52,259 nt of DNA from Thiemannella venezuelensis (GCF_014203605.1 NZ_JACHJJ010000037.1:1-52259); one strand, 5' to 3'; positions 40,187-49,119 are shown, counted from the first letter of the stretch. The notes: generated by a model from the sequence alone, not told the origin. Made by a program: numbers and translations.

Positions 40187-40861
40187 ATGGTCAAGGAGAT
40201 AGCCGGAGCGCACGCCCGCCAAGCGGCCGATCCGGAGCGAGAGCCGCTGTCCCGGGAACTGATCCTGCGACGGGCCCTGGAAATGATCGACGAAGCCGGC
40301 GTGGAGGCACTGAGCATCCGGCGGCTGGCCGCCGACCTCGGCGTGTTCCCCACCGCGCTGTACTACTACCTGCCGACCCGCAACGCGGTGCTGCGCGGCG
40401 TGGTGGAGACCGTCCTGGAGGAGATGGACTTCACCCGGGCCCGCACCGGCACCTGGCGGGACCGGGTGCGGGCGCTGTGCCTGGCCCTGCGGCAGGTCGC
40501 GCACGCCCATCCGCGGCTGTTCCCCTACCTGGTCTCCTATCCGGAGAGCACCGTGCAGGAGTACAGGATCTACGAGGAGCTGTACCGCGCACTGGAGGAG
40601 GCCGGCCTTGCTCCGGTGCGCATCGTGCAGGCGGGCACCCTGATCTTCTCCTACGCCACCGGCTTCACGCTCGCCGAGGTCAACGCCACCATCGGCCCGC
40701 CGGACGAGAGCGAGTTCGACCAGTTGTCGGCGCTGCCCGCCGCCGAGTTCCCCAGCACCCACCGGCTGGCCGGGCAGATCCGCGACCTGGATCTGGAGGC
40801 GAGTTTCGAGGCCGGGATCGAGGCGATCCTGGACGGCTTGAGCGCACGAGCGGCCGGGTGA
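40187..40861 (+). CDS. TetR-family regulator
   Basis: 224 aa. HTH at ~20-65: LSRELILRRALEMIDEAGVE, then ALSIRRLAADLGVFPTALYYYLP. A ligand domain follows with C-terminal TetR_C-type helices (RVRALCLALRQVAHAHPRLF). ATG 40187 is chosen with GGTGGA 5 nt upstream; GTG 40178 is in frame but inside the operator. It is divergent from the amine oxidase and probably represses both genes and itself; the inducer is perhaps an amine. Confidence 0.88.
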   Translation: MVKEIAGAHARQAADPEREPLSRELILRRALEMIDEAGVEALSIRRLAADLGVFPTALYYYLPTRNAVLRGVVETVLEEMDFTRARTGTWRDRVRALCLALRQVAHAHPRLFPYLVSYPESTVQEYRIYEELYRALEEAGLAPVRIVQAGTLIFSYATGFTLAEVNATIGPPDESEFDQLSALPAAEFPSTHRLAGQIRDLDLEASFEAGIEAILDGLSARAAG

Positions 40862-40873
40862 GCAGGAGCCGAC

Positions 40874-40901
40874 CGGCCCGGCGGGAATTCCCGCCGGGCC
40901 G
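40874..40901. terminator. Bidirectional hairpin between convergent genes
   Basis: CGGCCCGGCGGG-AATT-CCCGCCGGGCCG, a perfect 12-bp stem with a 4-nt loop, 13 bp after the tetR stop and 42 bp before the stop of the convergent secreted-protein gene. Confidence 0.7.
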
Positions 40902-40911
40902 CCCGGAGTGG

Positions 40912-40951
40912 TCAGAACGCTGCCGGTTGGTTCAGAACGCTGTCAGTTGGT
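40912..40951. repeat. 20-bp tandem duplication across a stop codon
   Basis: TCAGAACGCTGCCGGTTGGT (40912-40931) is followed directly by TCAGAACGCTGTCAGTTGGT (40932-40951), two mismatches in 20. The second unit contains the stop codon of the minus-strand gene at 40943. Confidence 0.8.
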
Positions 40952-41521
40952 GCAGTCCTGGCTCTTCAGGGCCAGGATCATTTCGCTGACCCTGCCGCGC
41001 GACAGCTGGAAGAGGTAGTCGGCCTTCGCATTGCCCGGAACGGTGATGACGGCGTATCCGTTGACCGCCTTCCGTATCCCGGGGTAGGCCTTCTTCAGTT
41101 GCCTGCCGGTGGAGCCGATCGTGATTCCCCGGGGGGTCTTCACTCCCTTGGGCGCGGCGATCACGGCCACGCCGTGCCTCTTGGAGATGTACAGGCCCAC
41201 ACCGTCGCCGCCGCTCGGGTATGCCTTCAGGTCCCATGCCGTGCACGGGCCGGAGCCGAAGGTGGACACGATCTTCTTGGTGGCCCTGGCCTTCTTGACG
41301 CTCATCCCGAGTCGCACACCTCCGAATCCGAACGGCCCGAATTTTCCGGCCGAGGCCGAGGGGGCGGCCGCCGCCGTGGCCGAGTGCGACAGTGCCGCCG
41401 CGCCGGCCGGAGCCGCCGCAGCCCCCAGCACGAGTGCCGCCGCCAGCACGGCGGCCGACGCCGTTCGCCGCCCGGTAGGTGCTGCCGACGCGGCCTTCCC
41501 GGCCCGGTTCAGTACGGACAT
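40943..41521 (-). CDS. Secreted protein of unknown function
   Basis: 192 aa. An N-terminal signal peptide (positively charged, then ASAAVLAAALVLGAAAAPAGA) is followed by an Ala/Ser linker and a compact domain: FGFGGVRLGMSVKKARAT, SGPCTAWDLKAYPSGGDG, KGVKTPRGITIGSTGRQLKK and ALKSQDCTN. Two cysteines may form a disulphide. AAGGAGAG precedes the ATG by 6 nt. Family not recognised; LGMS-type proteins are common in actinobacterial secretomes. The leader carries the same paired operator as the tetR gene 1.5 kb away. Confidence 0.75.
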   Translation of the reverse strand: MSVLNRAGKAASAAPTGRRTASAAVLAAALVLGAAAAPAGAAALSHSATAAAAPSASAGKFGPFGFGGVRLGMSVKKARATKKIVSTFGSGPCTAWDLKAYPSGGDGVGLYISKRHGVAVIAAPKGVKTPRGITIGSTGRQLKKAYPGIRKAVNGYAVITVPGNAKADYLFQLSRGRVSEMILALKSQDCTN

Positions 41522-41656
41522 CCTGCTCTCCTTCGGTTGCCGGCGGCCTGGCGACCGCCGTCCTCGGCGCGCGTCCCTCACGCGCCCTGCAGGGGCACGG
41601 TTCGGTACCTGTCCCGGATTCGGCATCCGCTGGTCCCCGCATCCCCCGCGAACTTC

Positions 41657-41696
41657 CTGTACAGTGACCAAGAAGATCGTATTGTACGGTGGACAA
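41657..41696. promoter_or_regulatory. Second copy of the paired TetR-type operator
   Basis: CTGTACAGTGACCAAG (41657-41672) and ATTGTACGGTGGACAA (41681-41696). The second site is identical over 16 bp to the one at 40170. The copy continues with GACAGTCAACGG, similar to the first codons of tetR, which suggests a duplicated promoter. It lies 136 bp upstream of the secreted-protein gene. Confidence 0.6.
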
Positions 41697-41819
41697 GACA
41701 GTCAACGGGGGATCGGAGCGCCGCCGGACCTCCCGGGGCGGGCCCGGATCCCCGCGCCATCAGCGCCGCTTCTGCGCCAAGGGCCGCAACGGCGGGTCGA
41801 CCTGCGACCAGGGACGGAA

Positions 41820-42062
41820 TCAGCCGTGGATGCTGTTGGCGCCGGTGAGGTCGGCGGCCGCCCGCATCGCGACGTGCGAGCGGGCCGGGGCCGACAGGCC
41901 GATGGCGGCATGCAGGATGTCGACGACGGCCAGGTGGGCGAGCCGGCTGCTGGAGGCGGCCATCTGGAAGCCCAGGTCCGGGCCTCCGGCCACCAGCAAC
42001 GCATGGGCACGCCCGGCCAGCGGCGATGACGAGAAACTGGTGATCGCCGCGATCTCCGCCCA
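41820..42062 (-). pseudogene. RpiR/MurR-type SIS-domain regulator, 3' relic
   Basis: The minus strand reads ITSFSSSPLAGRAHALLVAG, then GPDLGFQMAASSSRLAHLAV, then VDILHAAIGL, the end of the SIS domain of RpiR-family sugar regulators, ending in a stop. The HTH and most of the SIS domain are absent. 41697-41819 shows nothing more. Confidence 0.65.
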
Positions 42063-42070
42063 CCTTGAGC

Positions 42071-42208
42071 GTGGTGAAGGGCAGCGCCGGGGAGGATGCC
42101 GTCGGACGGCCCATCGAGGAGATGGGGATCACCTACGCCGACATCGACGACGCCACCCACGACTGGCTGCGGGAGAACGTCGACGACTGGAAGCCCGCCG
42201 ACCCCTGA
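42071..42208 (+). other. Coding relic or small protein, unrecognised
   Basis: 45 codons: GEDAVGRPIEEMGITYADID then DATHDWLRENVDDWKP. Composition and GC3 are coding-like, but no ribosome site is visible and it starts abruptly next to the SIS relic. Probably the 3' end of a deleted gene. Confidence 0.35.
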
Positions 42209-42294
42209 GATCCCTTTGAGAGGTTCCCCTGGGTCCTGGTCACCCCGGCGGATCAGGACCCTGCGCGGACAACGTCATCTGCTCGCGGATTTTG

Positions 42295-42392
42295 ACGATC
42301 TGAGGACGGATGTCGGTTCCGGCGATCCGGCGCGGGTCTTCGGCGGCTTCTACCGCGCCCCCGAGGCCGGAGCCCAGGCGACCGGTGGGCGT
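42295..42392 (+). pseudogene. Histidine-kinase C-terminal relic
   Basis: The plus strand reads RVFGGFYRAPEAGAQATGG, matching RVFEDFYRAPEAEEQAIGG of the GAF kinase at 14492-15712. The G2 box is cut off. It looks like the residue of a paralogue. Confidence 0.55.
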
Positions 42393-45034
42393 CACTCCCC
42401 GGGCTGGGGGCCGTCCGGAGCGGGCAGGGTGAAGACGAAGCGGGCACCGCCGCCGGGGTTGTCGTGTGCGGTGATGGTGCCGCCGTGGCGTTCGACCACG
42501 CGTTTGCAGATGGCCAGGCCCAGGCCGGTGCCGGTGTAGCCGGTGGCCGCGCGGTGGAACCCGGTGAAGATCGCGGCGTGCTCGCCGGGAGGGATGCCGA
42601 TGCCGCGGTCGGCGACCTCGATGCGGGCCCAGCCCGGCTCGGCCGGGACGGCGGTGACGTCGACGTGGGCGGCCTGGCCGGGCGGGGTGTACTTGATCGC
42701 GTTGCCGATCAGGTTGTTGATCAGCTGGCGGGTCAGCGGGGCGTCGGCGCACACCACCGGCAGCGGCCCGACATACACCCGCGGCGGCGGGAGGTTCGGG
42801 TCGGCGGCCGCGGCGGCCAGGTGCTCGGCGACGGCCTCCTGCACCAGCGTCTTCAGGTCGACGCTGGTGAGGGTCAGTGTGGCGTCGCGAGCGGTGGCGT
42901 AGGCGAGCAGGTCATCGATCAGGCGGCTCATGCCGGTGACCGCGGCCAGGATCCGCTCCAGGTGCCGGGCATGGTCACCGGCCACGATGCCGCTGGAGCC
43001 GTCCGCGCCGGCCGCCGGTGCACGCGAACCGGCCGGTCCGGCGGGGTCGGTCAGCTCCTCGTGCAGGAGTTCGGCGAATCCGCGCACCGTGGCCAGGGGG
43101 CGCTTGAGGTCGTGGGCGACGATGCCGGCGAAGGCGGCCAGTTCGGCTTCACGCTCGCGCAGGGCGGTGATGGTGAAGGAGGAGGCGACCGCGCCGATGA
43201 TGCGGCCGTCGGCGTCGCGCAGGGGCCGGGCGTGGGCCATGAGGATGTGCCGATCGCCGCCGGGCAGGGTCATGATCAGCTCCATACCGTCGATGTCCTC
43301 ACCCGCCAGGGCCCGCGTCAGCGGGTTCTCCTCAGGCGGGACGGGGCGGCCGTCGGGGTAGGCCACGGCCAGCAGCGGGGTGGCATCGGCGATGACCAGC
43401 GTCCGGCCGTCCCTGGGCAGGGCGCTGCGGGCGACCCGGTTGGCGTGCACGATCACTCCGTCGGCGTCGCAGGTGATCACGGTGACGTTGATGGCGTCCA
43501 GGACCTGGGTCAAATACGCCTTCTGGGCGGTCAGCTCGTCGTGGGCGGCCCGCAACCTGGCGGCCGTGCGGGCCAGTTCCTCCTCGGCGCGGGCGCGATC
43601 GGTGATGTCGTGGAAGACCGCCACCGCACCGGCTCGCCCAGCGGCTTCCAGCGGCCGGGCCGACACCGAGATGACGGCCCCGCCGGGGCGGGCATCGTTG
43701 CGGATCATCATCGGCACCTGCTCGACGTGCTCACCGGCCAGCGCCCGCACCAGCGGCAGCTGCTCGGTCGGGAACGGAGCCGTGCCGTCAGGGGTGAAGA
43801 GGCCGTAGTGGCGCTGCCAGGCGGCGATCTCACCGGTATCGGCTCCGGTGCCGAGCATGGTCGTGGCGGCCGGGTTGTGCAGCAGGAACGTCCCGTGCTC
43901 GTCGATCACGCCGACCCCGTCGCTGATGCTGTCCAGGATCGCACTCATGAGCTCCGCCTGGCCGCGTGCGGCCGTCTCGGCCGCACGCAGGTCGGCGGTG
44001 GCCGCTTTGATCCGTGCGCGGGCCCGGGCCCGGCCGCCGCCCAGGGTGAAAACCAAGATCGTCAGCAGCAGGCTGAGCGTGCCGCCGACGATCATCACGG
44101 CGGTGCCGGCCAGGCCGCGGGCCCCCGGCACCTGCGTCCGCGCGATGGACACATCCAGCTGCCAGGACTGCTGGGCGACAGGGATGCGCACGCTGCGGTG
44201 CAACTCCTTTCCACCGGCGGTGACCAGCGAGGCGACGGTGGCCGAGGTGGCGTCGCTCTGGCGGGCGCGCAGGTGCACGTCAGCCCCCTGGGCGATGCGC
44301 GAGAGCACAGCGCCCAGAAAGTCCTGACCGCGCAGGCCCAGCATCACCCAGCCCGCCAGCGGCCGTCCGCGGCCGCCACCGGCGGCGGACCCGTAGACCG
44401 GGGCGGTCAGCACGAACGACAGCTGCCGCCGATCATCGGGCAGATCACGATCACCGAGCAGATGGAAGGCGTCGGAGACGGCGACCTGGCCGCTGCGGCG
44501 GGCCTCGGCCGCCGCCCGGGCCGGTGCGGCACTCGCGGTCAGATCGGTACCGAGCACGGGGACCGCGCCCGGCGCCATCTCCTGCGCCAGCACGAAGAAG
44601 ATGTGCTCATCGACGTGTCCTTCGGGCCTCAGCCGCAACGCCGGTTGCCCGCGCGTCCGCCAGCGTGCCTGCACGGCGGGCAGCTGCGCGTCGGTGGCGG
44701 GCACCAGGAAGGTGATCGAGGTGGCGCCGGGCAGGCGCCGCTGGCGCAGCGGTTCCACCATGCGGGCGAACGCCGTACCGGTCAGCGGGTCGGCGGCACC
44801 GGCGGCAGCGGCCACCAGGCGCAACGCATCGGCGTAGCGGCCGGTCTCGGTCTCGATCACCTCGCGTATCAACGAGACGCGCCGCTGCACCGTCTCATCG
44901 GCCAGGCGCAACTGGCTCTCGCGCAGGGCATCGGCGACCACGGCCGTCGCCCCGGCCCCGGCCACGGCCACCCCGAGCGCGGCCAGCACCGCCAGCGTCA
45001 TCGCCGAACGCATCAGTTCGATCATGCGGCCCAC
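42392..45034 (-). CDS. Membrane sensor histidine kinase with CHASE and PAS domains
   Basis: 880 aa. Helix 1 (~13-36), then an extracellular sensor region (~40-310) resembling a CHASE domain (RVSLIREVIETETGRYADALRL, GATSITFLVPATD, WVMLGLRGQDFL), then helix 2 (~318-345). Two PAS domains follow (~375-490 and ~505-640). The kinase core has HisKA AGIVAHDLKRPLATVRGFAE, N box NNLIGNAIKYT, G1 ADRGIGIPP and G2 GTGLGLAIC. GTG 45034 is chosen with GGGGGA upstream; ATG 45025 is possible. No response regulator adjoins. CHASE ligands are usually small diffusible molecules. Confidence 0.85.
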   Translation of the reverse strand: MGRMIELMRSAMTLAVLAALGVAVAGAGATAVVADALRESQLRLADETVQRRVSLIREVIETETGRYADALRLVAAAAGAADPLTGTAFARMVEPLRQRRLPGATSITFLVPATDAQLPAVQARWRTRGQPALRLRPEGHVDEHIFFVLAQEMAPGAVPVLGTDLTASAAPARAAAEARRSGQVAVSDAFHLLGDRDLPDDRRQLSFVLTAPVYGSAAGGGRGRPLAGWVMLGLRGQDFLGAVLSRIAQGADVHLRARQSDATSATVASLVTAGGKELHRSVRIPVAQQSWQLDVSIARTQVPGARGLAGTAVMIVGGTLSLLLTILVFTLGGGRARARARIKAATADLRAAETAARGQAELMSAILDSISDGVGVIDEHGTFLLHNPAATTMLGTGADTGEIAAWQRHYGLFTPDGTAPFPTEQLPLVRALAGEHVEQVPMMIRNDARPGGAVISVSARPLEAAGRAGAVAVFHDITDRARAEEELARTAARLRAAHDELTAQKAYLTQVLDAINVTVITCDADGVIVHANRVARSALPRDGRTLVIADATPLLAVAYPDGRPVPPEENPLTRALAGEDIDGMELIMTLPGGDRHILMAHARPLRDADGRIIGAVASSFTITALREREAELAAFAGIVAHDLKRPLATVRGFAELLHEELTDPAGPAGSRAPAAGADGSSGIVAGDHARHLERILAAVTGMSRLIDDLLAYATARDATLTLTSVDLKTLVQEAVAEHLAAAAADPNLPPPRVYVGPLPVVCADAPLTRQLINNLIGNAIKYTPPGQAAHVDVTAVPAEPGWARIEVADRGIGIPPGEHAAIFTGFHRAATGYTGTGLGLAICKRVVERHGGTITAHDNPGGGARFVFTLPAPDGPQPGE

Positions 45035-45147
45035 GTCGTGTCCCCCACCAGACGATCAGGTCCTCACCAGCCCCTACGAGCGCCTGTCGCGGCGGCCGGA
45101 GACCTGAGATACCTGGGCCCGTACCGCTTCTGCGCCGGTGGGAAACC

Positions 45148-45302
45148 CCGAGCACCAGCAGAGAGGCGTCCGCCGCGCCCTGTTCCACCGCGATGGCACC
45201 ACCTACGCCCCGGTCCCCGGCGGCGAGGTCCGGGCCGGCTTCGGCCCCGCCCGCTTCACCCCCGCTCCCGAGCAGGCCGGTACGGCGAGGCTCTCAGCGT
45301 GA
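45148..45302 (+). pseudogene. Relic of SUMF-like protein (copy A)
   Basis: The plus strand reads RRALFHRDGTTYAPVPGGEV then GFGPARFTPAPEQAG, closely matching the segment at 47510-47640. At the position where the other copy has TAG, this one has CAG (Gln). It stops shortly after. Upstream bases (45090-45147) give a possible LRYLGPYRFCAGG fragment that I cannot place. Confidence 0.6.
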
Positions 45303-46154
45303 TGCCAACGCGCTGGGCAGCACCGGCAGTCCGTCCCCGGCGTCGAGCAGGAGCCGACCCCCCAGGGGCGCGTCGAGCGTGACGGTGATCCGGTCGATCT
45401 TGCCTATCGCAGGGCATACCCCGTCGCCGGTGGATTCGACGTCCACGTCGACCACCACCAGGTCACGGGTCTCGTAGGCACGGACACCGCGAGCCTGGTC
45501 GCAGGCGCCGTGCAGGTAGCGCAGTAGCAGGTCCCGCTCCTTACCCGGGACGGGGTCGAACGCCATCACCTCCGCGTGCTCGCCGCCGCCCTGAGCCGCC
45601 GGACGCGAAGTGATCGCCGACGGGTGGACGGCGACGCGGACGAACCTCGCGCTGAGGCCCTTCAGCGTGAAGTGCCAGGCGGGTACCTGGATCGTCCCCC
45701 GGTTGGTGCGCATCGGCACGTCGCCGAGCTTCACGCCGGTCACGTGCAGTTTCCGGCACCCGGCGGGCGGGCACTCGTCCTCGATGAGGCCGGCCGGCTT
45801 GCTGATCTCCTCGTACGCTTGCGCCGCCGTGACCAGCGGAACCGTCAGGGTGGAACCGTCCGGCCATTCCAGCCGCCGGGCGGGCGGGGTCTCCGCAGGC
45901 AGGTCGGTATCGAGGGTCCAGGCGCCGTTGTGGTCGCTCCGGTTCGCCCAGGCGGGCAGCCGTTTCCAGCCCGACGCCGCCTCCAGGTGCTCCAGCGGCA
46001 CGAAGCCCTCGCGCCACGTGCGGCCGGCCGCCGAGCCGTGCCAGCGCTCGGCCACCTCGCGGGCCCGGTCCTCGAACTCTCCCTCCGACATGCGGCCGCC
46101 GCCGCAGCCGGCCAGCAGCAGCACCAGCAAAAGAGGCCAGATCACTGCGCGCAC
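45294..46154 (-). CDS. Lipoprotein of unknown function
   Basis: 286 aa. The signal peptide WPLLLVLLLAGC has a canonical lipobox (LAGC). The mature protein is soluble, with WREGFVPLEHLEAASGWKRL and four or more cysteines (ECPPAGCRKLH, HGACDQARG) that may pair outside the cell. No family recognised. GTG 46154 is chosen with AGGAG 6 nt upstream; the longer frame to 46247 adds only Arg-rich sequence. Its 3' end overlaps the SUMF-like relic by 9 bp. Confidence 0.75.
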   Translation of the reverse strand: MRAVIWPLLLVLLLAGCGGGRMSEGEFEDRAREVAERWHGSAAGRTWREGFVPLEHLEAASGWKRLPAWANRSDHNGAWTLDTDLPAETPPARRLEWPDGSTLTVPLVTAAQAYEEISKPAGLIEDECPPAGCRKLHVTGVKLGDVPMRTNRGTIQVPAWHFTLKGLSARFVRVAVHPSAITSRPAAQGGGEHAEVMAFDPVPGKERDLLLRYLHGACDQARGVRAYETRDLVVVDVDVESTGDGVCPAIGKIDRITVTLDAPLGGRLLLDAGDGLPVLPSALASR

Positions 46155-46318
46155 GGCGGCTCCTGGAACACGGGCGGGGAAAGCACGGGGCCGCCGCATT
46201 CGAACGGCATCCGTGAACAGGCGAGCAGCGGATAATCCGGATCTCATGCTCTCGTCACGTATCCCGCCGGATGATGGTTCGATGTCGGCAGCGGATGTTC
46301 AGGAGCGGAGGGAGCGGC

Positions 46319-46492
46319 ATGAACGGCGAGACGACAGCCCTCCTCTCCGACGTGGTCGGCCGACTGGAGAAGAGCATCGTCGCCCGTGACCGCCCGGCCG
46401 TCGTGATCCTGGACGGTGAGCGTCGGCCCGTGCTCAGCGACTACGACTACCTGCGTGATCAGCCGGCCGCCACGGCGTTCGAGCGGCGGTGA
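46319..46492 (+). CDS. Small hypothetical protein
   Basis: 57 aa: NGETTALLSDVVGRLEKSIV, then ARDRPAVVILDGERRPVLSD, ending in AFERR. GGAGGGAG directly upstream gives a strong ribosome site, so it is probably translated. No family recognised; an amphipathic N-terminal helix is likely. Confidence 0.55.
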   Translation: MNGETTALLSDVVGRLEKSIVARDRPAVVILDGERRPVLSDYDYLRDQPAATAFERR

Positions 46493-46526
46493 ATCTCCGG
46501 AACCCGCCGACCGTTCGACGATCGAG

Positions 46527-46757
46527 GTCTGCGACGCCAAGGTGGACGACCTCGCCTACAAGGCGGTGTGGCACAACGACAACCCCGTCGACGCCAGGGA
46601 CTCCTTCGTCGTCCAGGCGCCGTAGGGCAGCTGCGCCACCGGCAGTTCCTTCCTCGGTTCGGTCAAGGTCTTCAAGCTCTGCCACGGGCGGACCGGTGCG
46701 AACAACCGCGTCACCTGGGACGGCTGCAAAGCGTCCGGCCGGCCGGGCGACCGCTGA
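46527..46757 (+). pseudogene. Secreted-protein relic with in-frame TAG
   Basis: One frame reads EVCDAKVDDLAYKAVWHNDN, DARDSFVVQAP, then TAG (46623-46625), then GSCATGSSFLGSVKVFKLCH and NNRVTWDGCKASG to a TGA. Four cysteines and the composition suggest a small secreted actinobacterial protein. The stop fits a CAG (Gln) to TAG change. The signal-peptide end is missing. Confidence 0.55.
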
Positions 46758-46843
46758 CCGACCGCACGCCGTCCCGGCAGGCGGGACGGGGAACACGCCG
46801 GCGGCCCCCGTGGCGAACGGCCCGGGCCGCCGGCATGCTCGCT

Positions 46844-47074
46844 TCAGGGCCGGCCGCCACCGCCGAGATTGCTCTGGATCTCGCCCTGCTTCTGCTCCAC
46901 CACGGTTTTGATCAGAGTGGCCAGGCCCAGCGCAACTCCCGCGATGATGGCGGTGATGATCACCCACTCGACGGCCGAGGCACCGCGCGTCGGAGCCGTA
47001 CGCGCACGATGAATGCGAACGGCCAAGCAGGCCTGCAGGTAAACAATCCAGGGATGGGCCACGAACCTCAACAT
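46844..47074 (-). CDS. Flp/TadE-like pilin candidate
   Basis: 76 aa. RGASAVEWVIITAIIAGVAL is a class III prepilin-type cleavage and hydrophobic motif: small residues, Glu at about +5, then a single helix, with a short polar tail. The N-terminal leader is unusually long and the ribosome site (GAAGG) abuts the ATG, so the true start may be further in. No tad genes are nearby, so it may be an orphan or relic. Confidence 0.5.
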   Translation of the reverse strand: MLRFVAHPWIVYLQACLAVRIHRARTAPTRGASAVEWVIITAIIAGVALGLATLIKTVVEQKQGEIQSNLGGGGRP

Positions 47075-47372
47075 CCTTCATTGCCGGGGGGCGCGCGGGA
47101 GTACGGGGCACGCGACTCTCACGTGACCTACGCAAACCGCACGTTTCTCATACACAGAGTCACTGTCTGTGTGCATATTGTGGTCGATGCCGTCGTGGGT
47201 CGCAGGCAGAACCACCCGGAACTTCCACGGACATCGACCCTGCAGACACTTCCTGAACCGCTGTCCGAAAAGTCACTGCCGAAGATCCAGTGCGCCCGAT
47301 GGCCGTCGCAGGGCCACACCCCCGGCTCAACACGCGACCTGCGCCGACAGGCGATTCGACAGACTGTCCGGC
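47075..47372. other. Intergenic stretch
   Basis: Lower GC than its surroundings. It contains CACAGA-GTCACTG-TCTGTG (47154-47172), a short dyad, and no convincing coding frame. Confidence 0.4.
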
Positions 47373-49119
47373 ATGTCCCCGGCAGACCTGACCACCACCC
47401 ACTGGAACGGCCTCGACGACCACCAGGCCCTCCACCACGTCGAACGCCCAGCGCAGGAGCTCTCGTCCGACCTGCTCCGCCTGGAGCAGGCCGACTACGC
47501 CGGACGGCGCTTCCGCCGCGCTCTGTTCCACCGCGACGACACCACCTGCACCCTGGTCCCCGGCGGCGAGGCCCAGGTCGGCTTCGCCCCCGCCCGCTTC
47601 ACCCCCACTGCCGAGTAGGAACGCGACTACGCCTGCAGCCTCCGCGACTCCGGTTTCCCGCCCGACATCCGTGATCTTCTCGCCGAGGCCACCAGCCCCC
47701 GCCGGACCGTCCACCTGCCGGCCCTGCTTGCCGCGATCGACCACATGGCCTTCACCGACCTGGCGCCCGGTGAGATCGGTGCCGAACTCGCCCGCGCCGG
47801 AGCCCGACCGCCCAACCTGTACGGCCTGCACGTCGCCTACGACTCCTACCAGGTGGAACCGACCGCGGACGAGCACGTCGTGTGCGGCGGCGGAGAGTCC
47901 CTGTGCGGCGGATACGGCCACCTCCTCGGCTGGCTCCCGCTGACCACCGCCCACCGCCGCAGCGCCCTGGCCGGACCGCTCCACGGCGAAGACGGCGGTG
48001 CAGGAGCCGGCACAGGTGCAGGGACAGGCTGCGGCGGACCACGGCGGAAGGTGCCGGAGCGTGCGCCGGCACCCAGAACTGCCAGCCAGGCGGCGGCGCG
48101 GGCCAGGACGGATCCGGCTGCCACCCTGACCACCCTGCTGCGCGGGCGCGTCCCCGTCGCCCACAACCTCCCCTTCGACCTCGGCTTCCTGTCCCACGAG
48201 TTCCAGCGCCTCGGCGTGAGCACGCCACTCCACCACGATCTCGGCGTGTGCACCATGACCGAGGCCACGCGTTTCCTCCCCGACGCTCCGCGCAACCTCG
48301 CCGGCTGCTGTGCCGTGGCCGACATCCCCCTGGACGGCCACCACGACGCGCTCGTCGACGCCCACGCCGCCGCCGGCCTGCTGCGCCACTACCTCACCCT
48401 GACAGGCCCCACTCCCCCGTGGCGCTCCCTGCTCGCAGATGCGGCGCGAGCCTCCTGGCCCGGCCTGCCCGACACCGGAACACCCTGGGTACGGCGCGGC
48501 GTCTCCGCCGAACGCGACAGCCACTTCCTGACCCGCATCCTCGACCGGCTCCCCCGCGTCCCCGAACCCGCGGCCGCCGACTCCTACCTCGCCCTGCTCG
48601 ACCAGGCCCTGCTCTACCAGGCCCTGCTCGACCGGCACGTCTCCGCCTCCGAAGCCGACGCCCTCGTCCGACTGACCGCCGACCTCGGCCTGACCCGCGC
48701 CGACGCCGAACGGCTGCACCGCGACTACCTGACCGCCCTGGCGCACGCCGCCCTGGCCGACGGCGTCGTCACCGACGCCGAGCGACAGGAGATCGACCTC
48801 GTCGCCTCCCTGCTCGGCCTGCCCGGTGACGCCGCCGACGAGGCACTCGACCGCGCCTCCCAGAAGCCCTCCCCCGCGCTCTCCCGCTTCCAGCTGAACC
48901 CAGGCGACCTGGTGGTCTTCACCGGCGAGATGGACGACGGCCGGGAAACCTGGGAGAACCGCGCGCGCCGGGCCGGCTACGTCCCCCACCCCGGCGTCAC
49001 CAAAAAGTCCGCCTCCTGGTCGCCGCCGACCCCGACACGCTCTCCGGCAAGGCCCGCAAAACCCGCGCCTACGGCATCCCATCGTCACCCCGAACGCTTT
49101 CGACCGCATGATCCGTTGA
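47373..49119 (+). pseudogene. Hybrid pseudogene: SUMF-like fragment fused to exonuclease-TerB-BRCT
   Basis: 5' part (47373-~47960): ALFHRDDTTCTLVPGGEAQ, GFAPARFTPTAE, TAG (47616-47618), then in the same frame RDYACSLRDSGFPPDIRDLL, PPNLYGLHVAYDSYQ and GGYGHLLGWLPL, a SUMF-like protein family. 3' part (~48110 on): VAHNLPFDLGFLSHEFQRLG and DGHHDALVDAHAAAGLL are DnaQ/DEDDh exonuclease motifs II-III; motif I is missing. A TerB-like helical domain (HAALADGVVTDAERQEIDLV) and a BRCT start (GDLVVFTGEMDDGRETWEN) follow. Two single-base deletions near 49005 and 49080 shift the BRCT frame; restored, it reads VRLLVAADPDTLSGKARK and VTPNAFDRMIR. Confidence 0.75.

Noticed and set aside
42464-45382. Plus-strand open frame of 972 codons
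   Set aside because: Antisense to the CHASE/PAS sensor kinase, which has clear motifs in the other direction.
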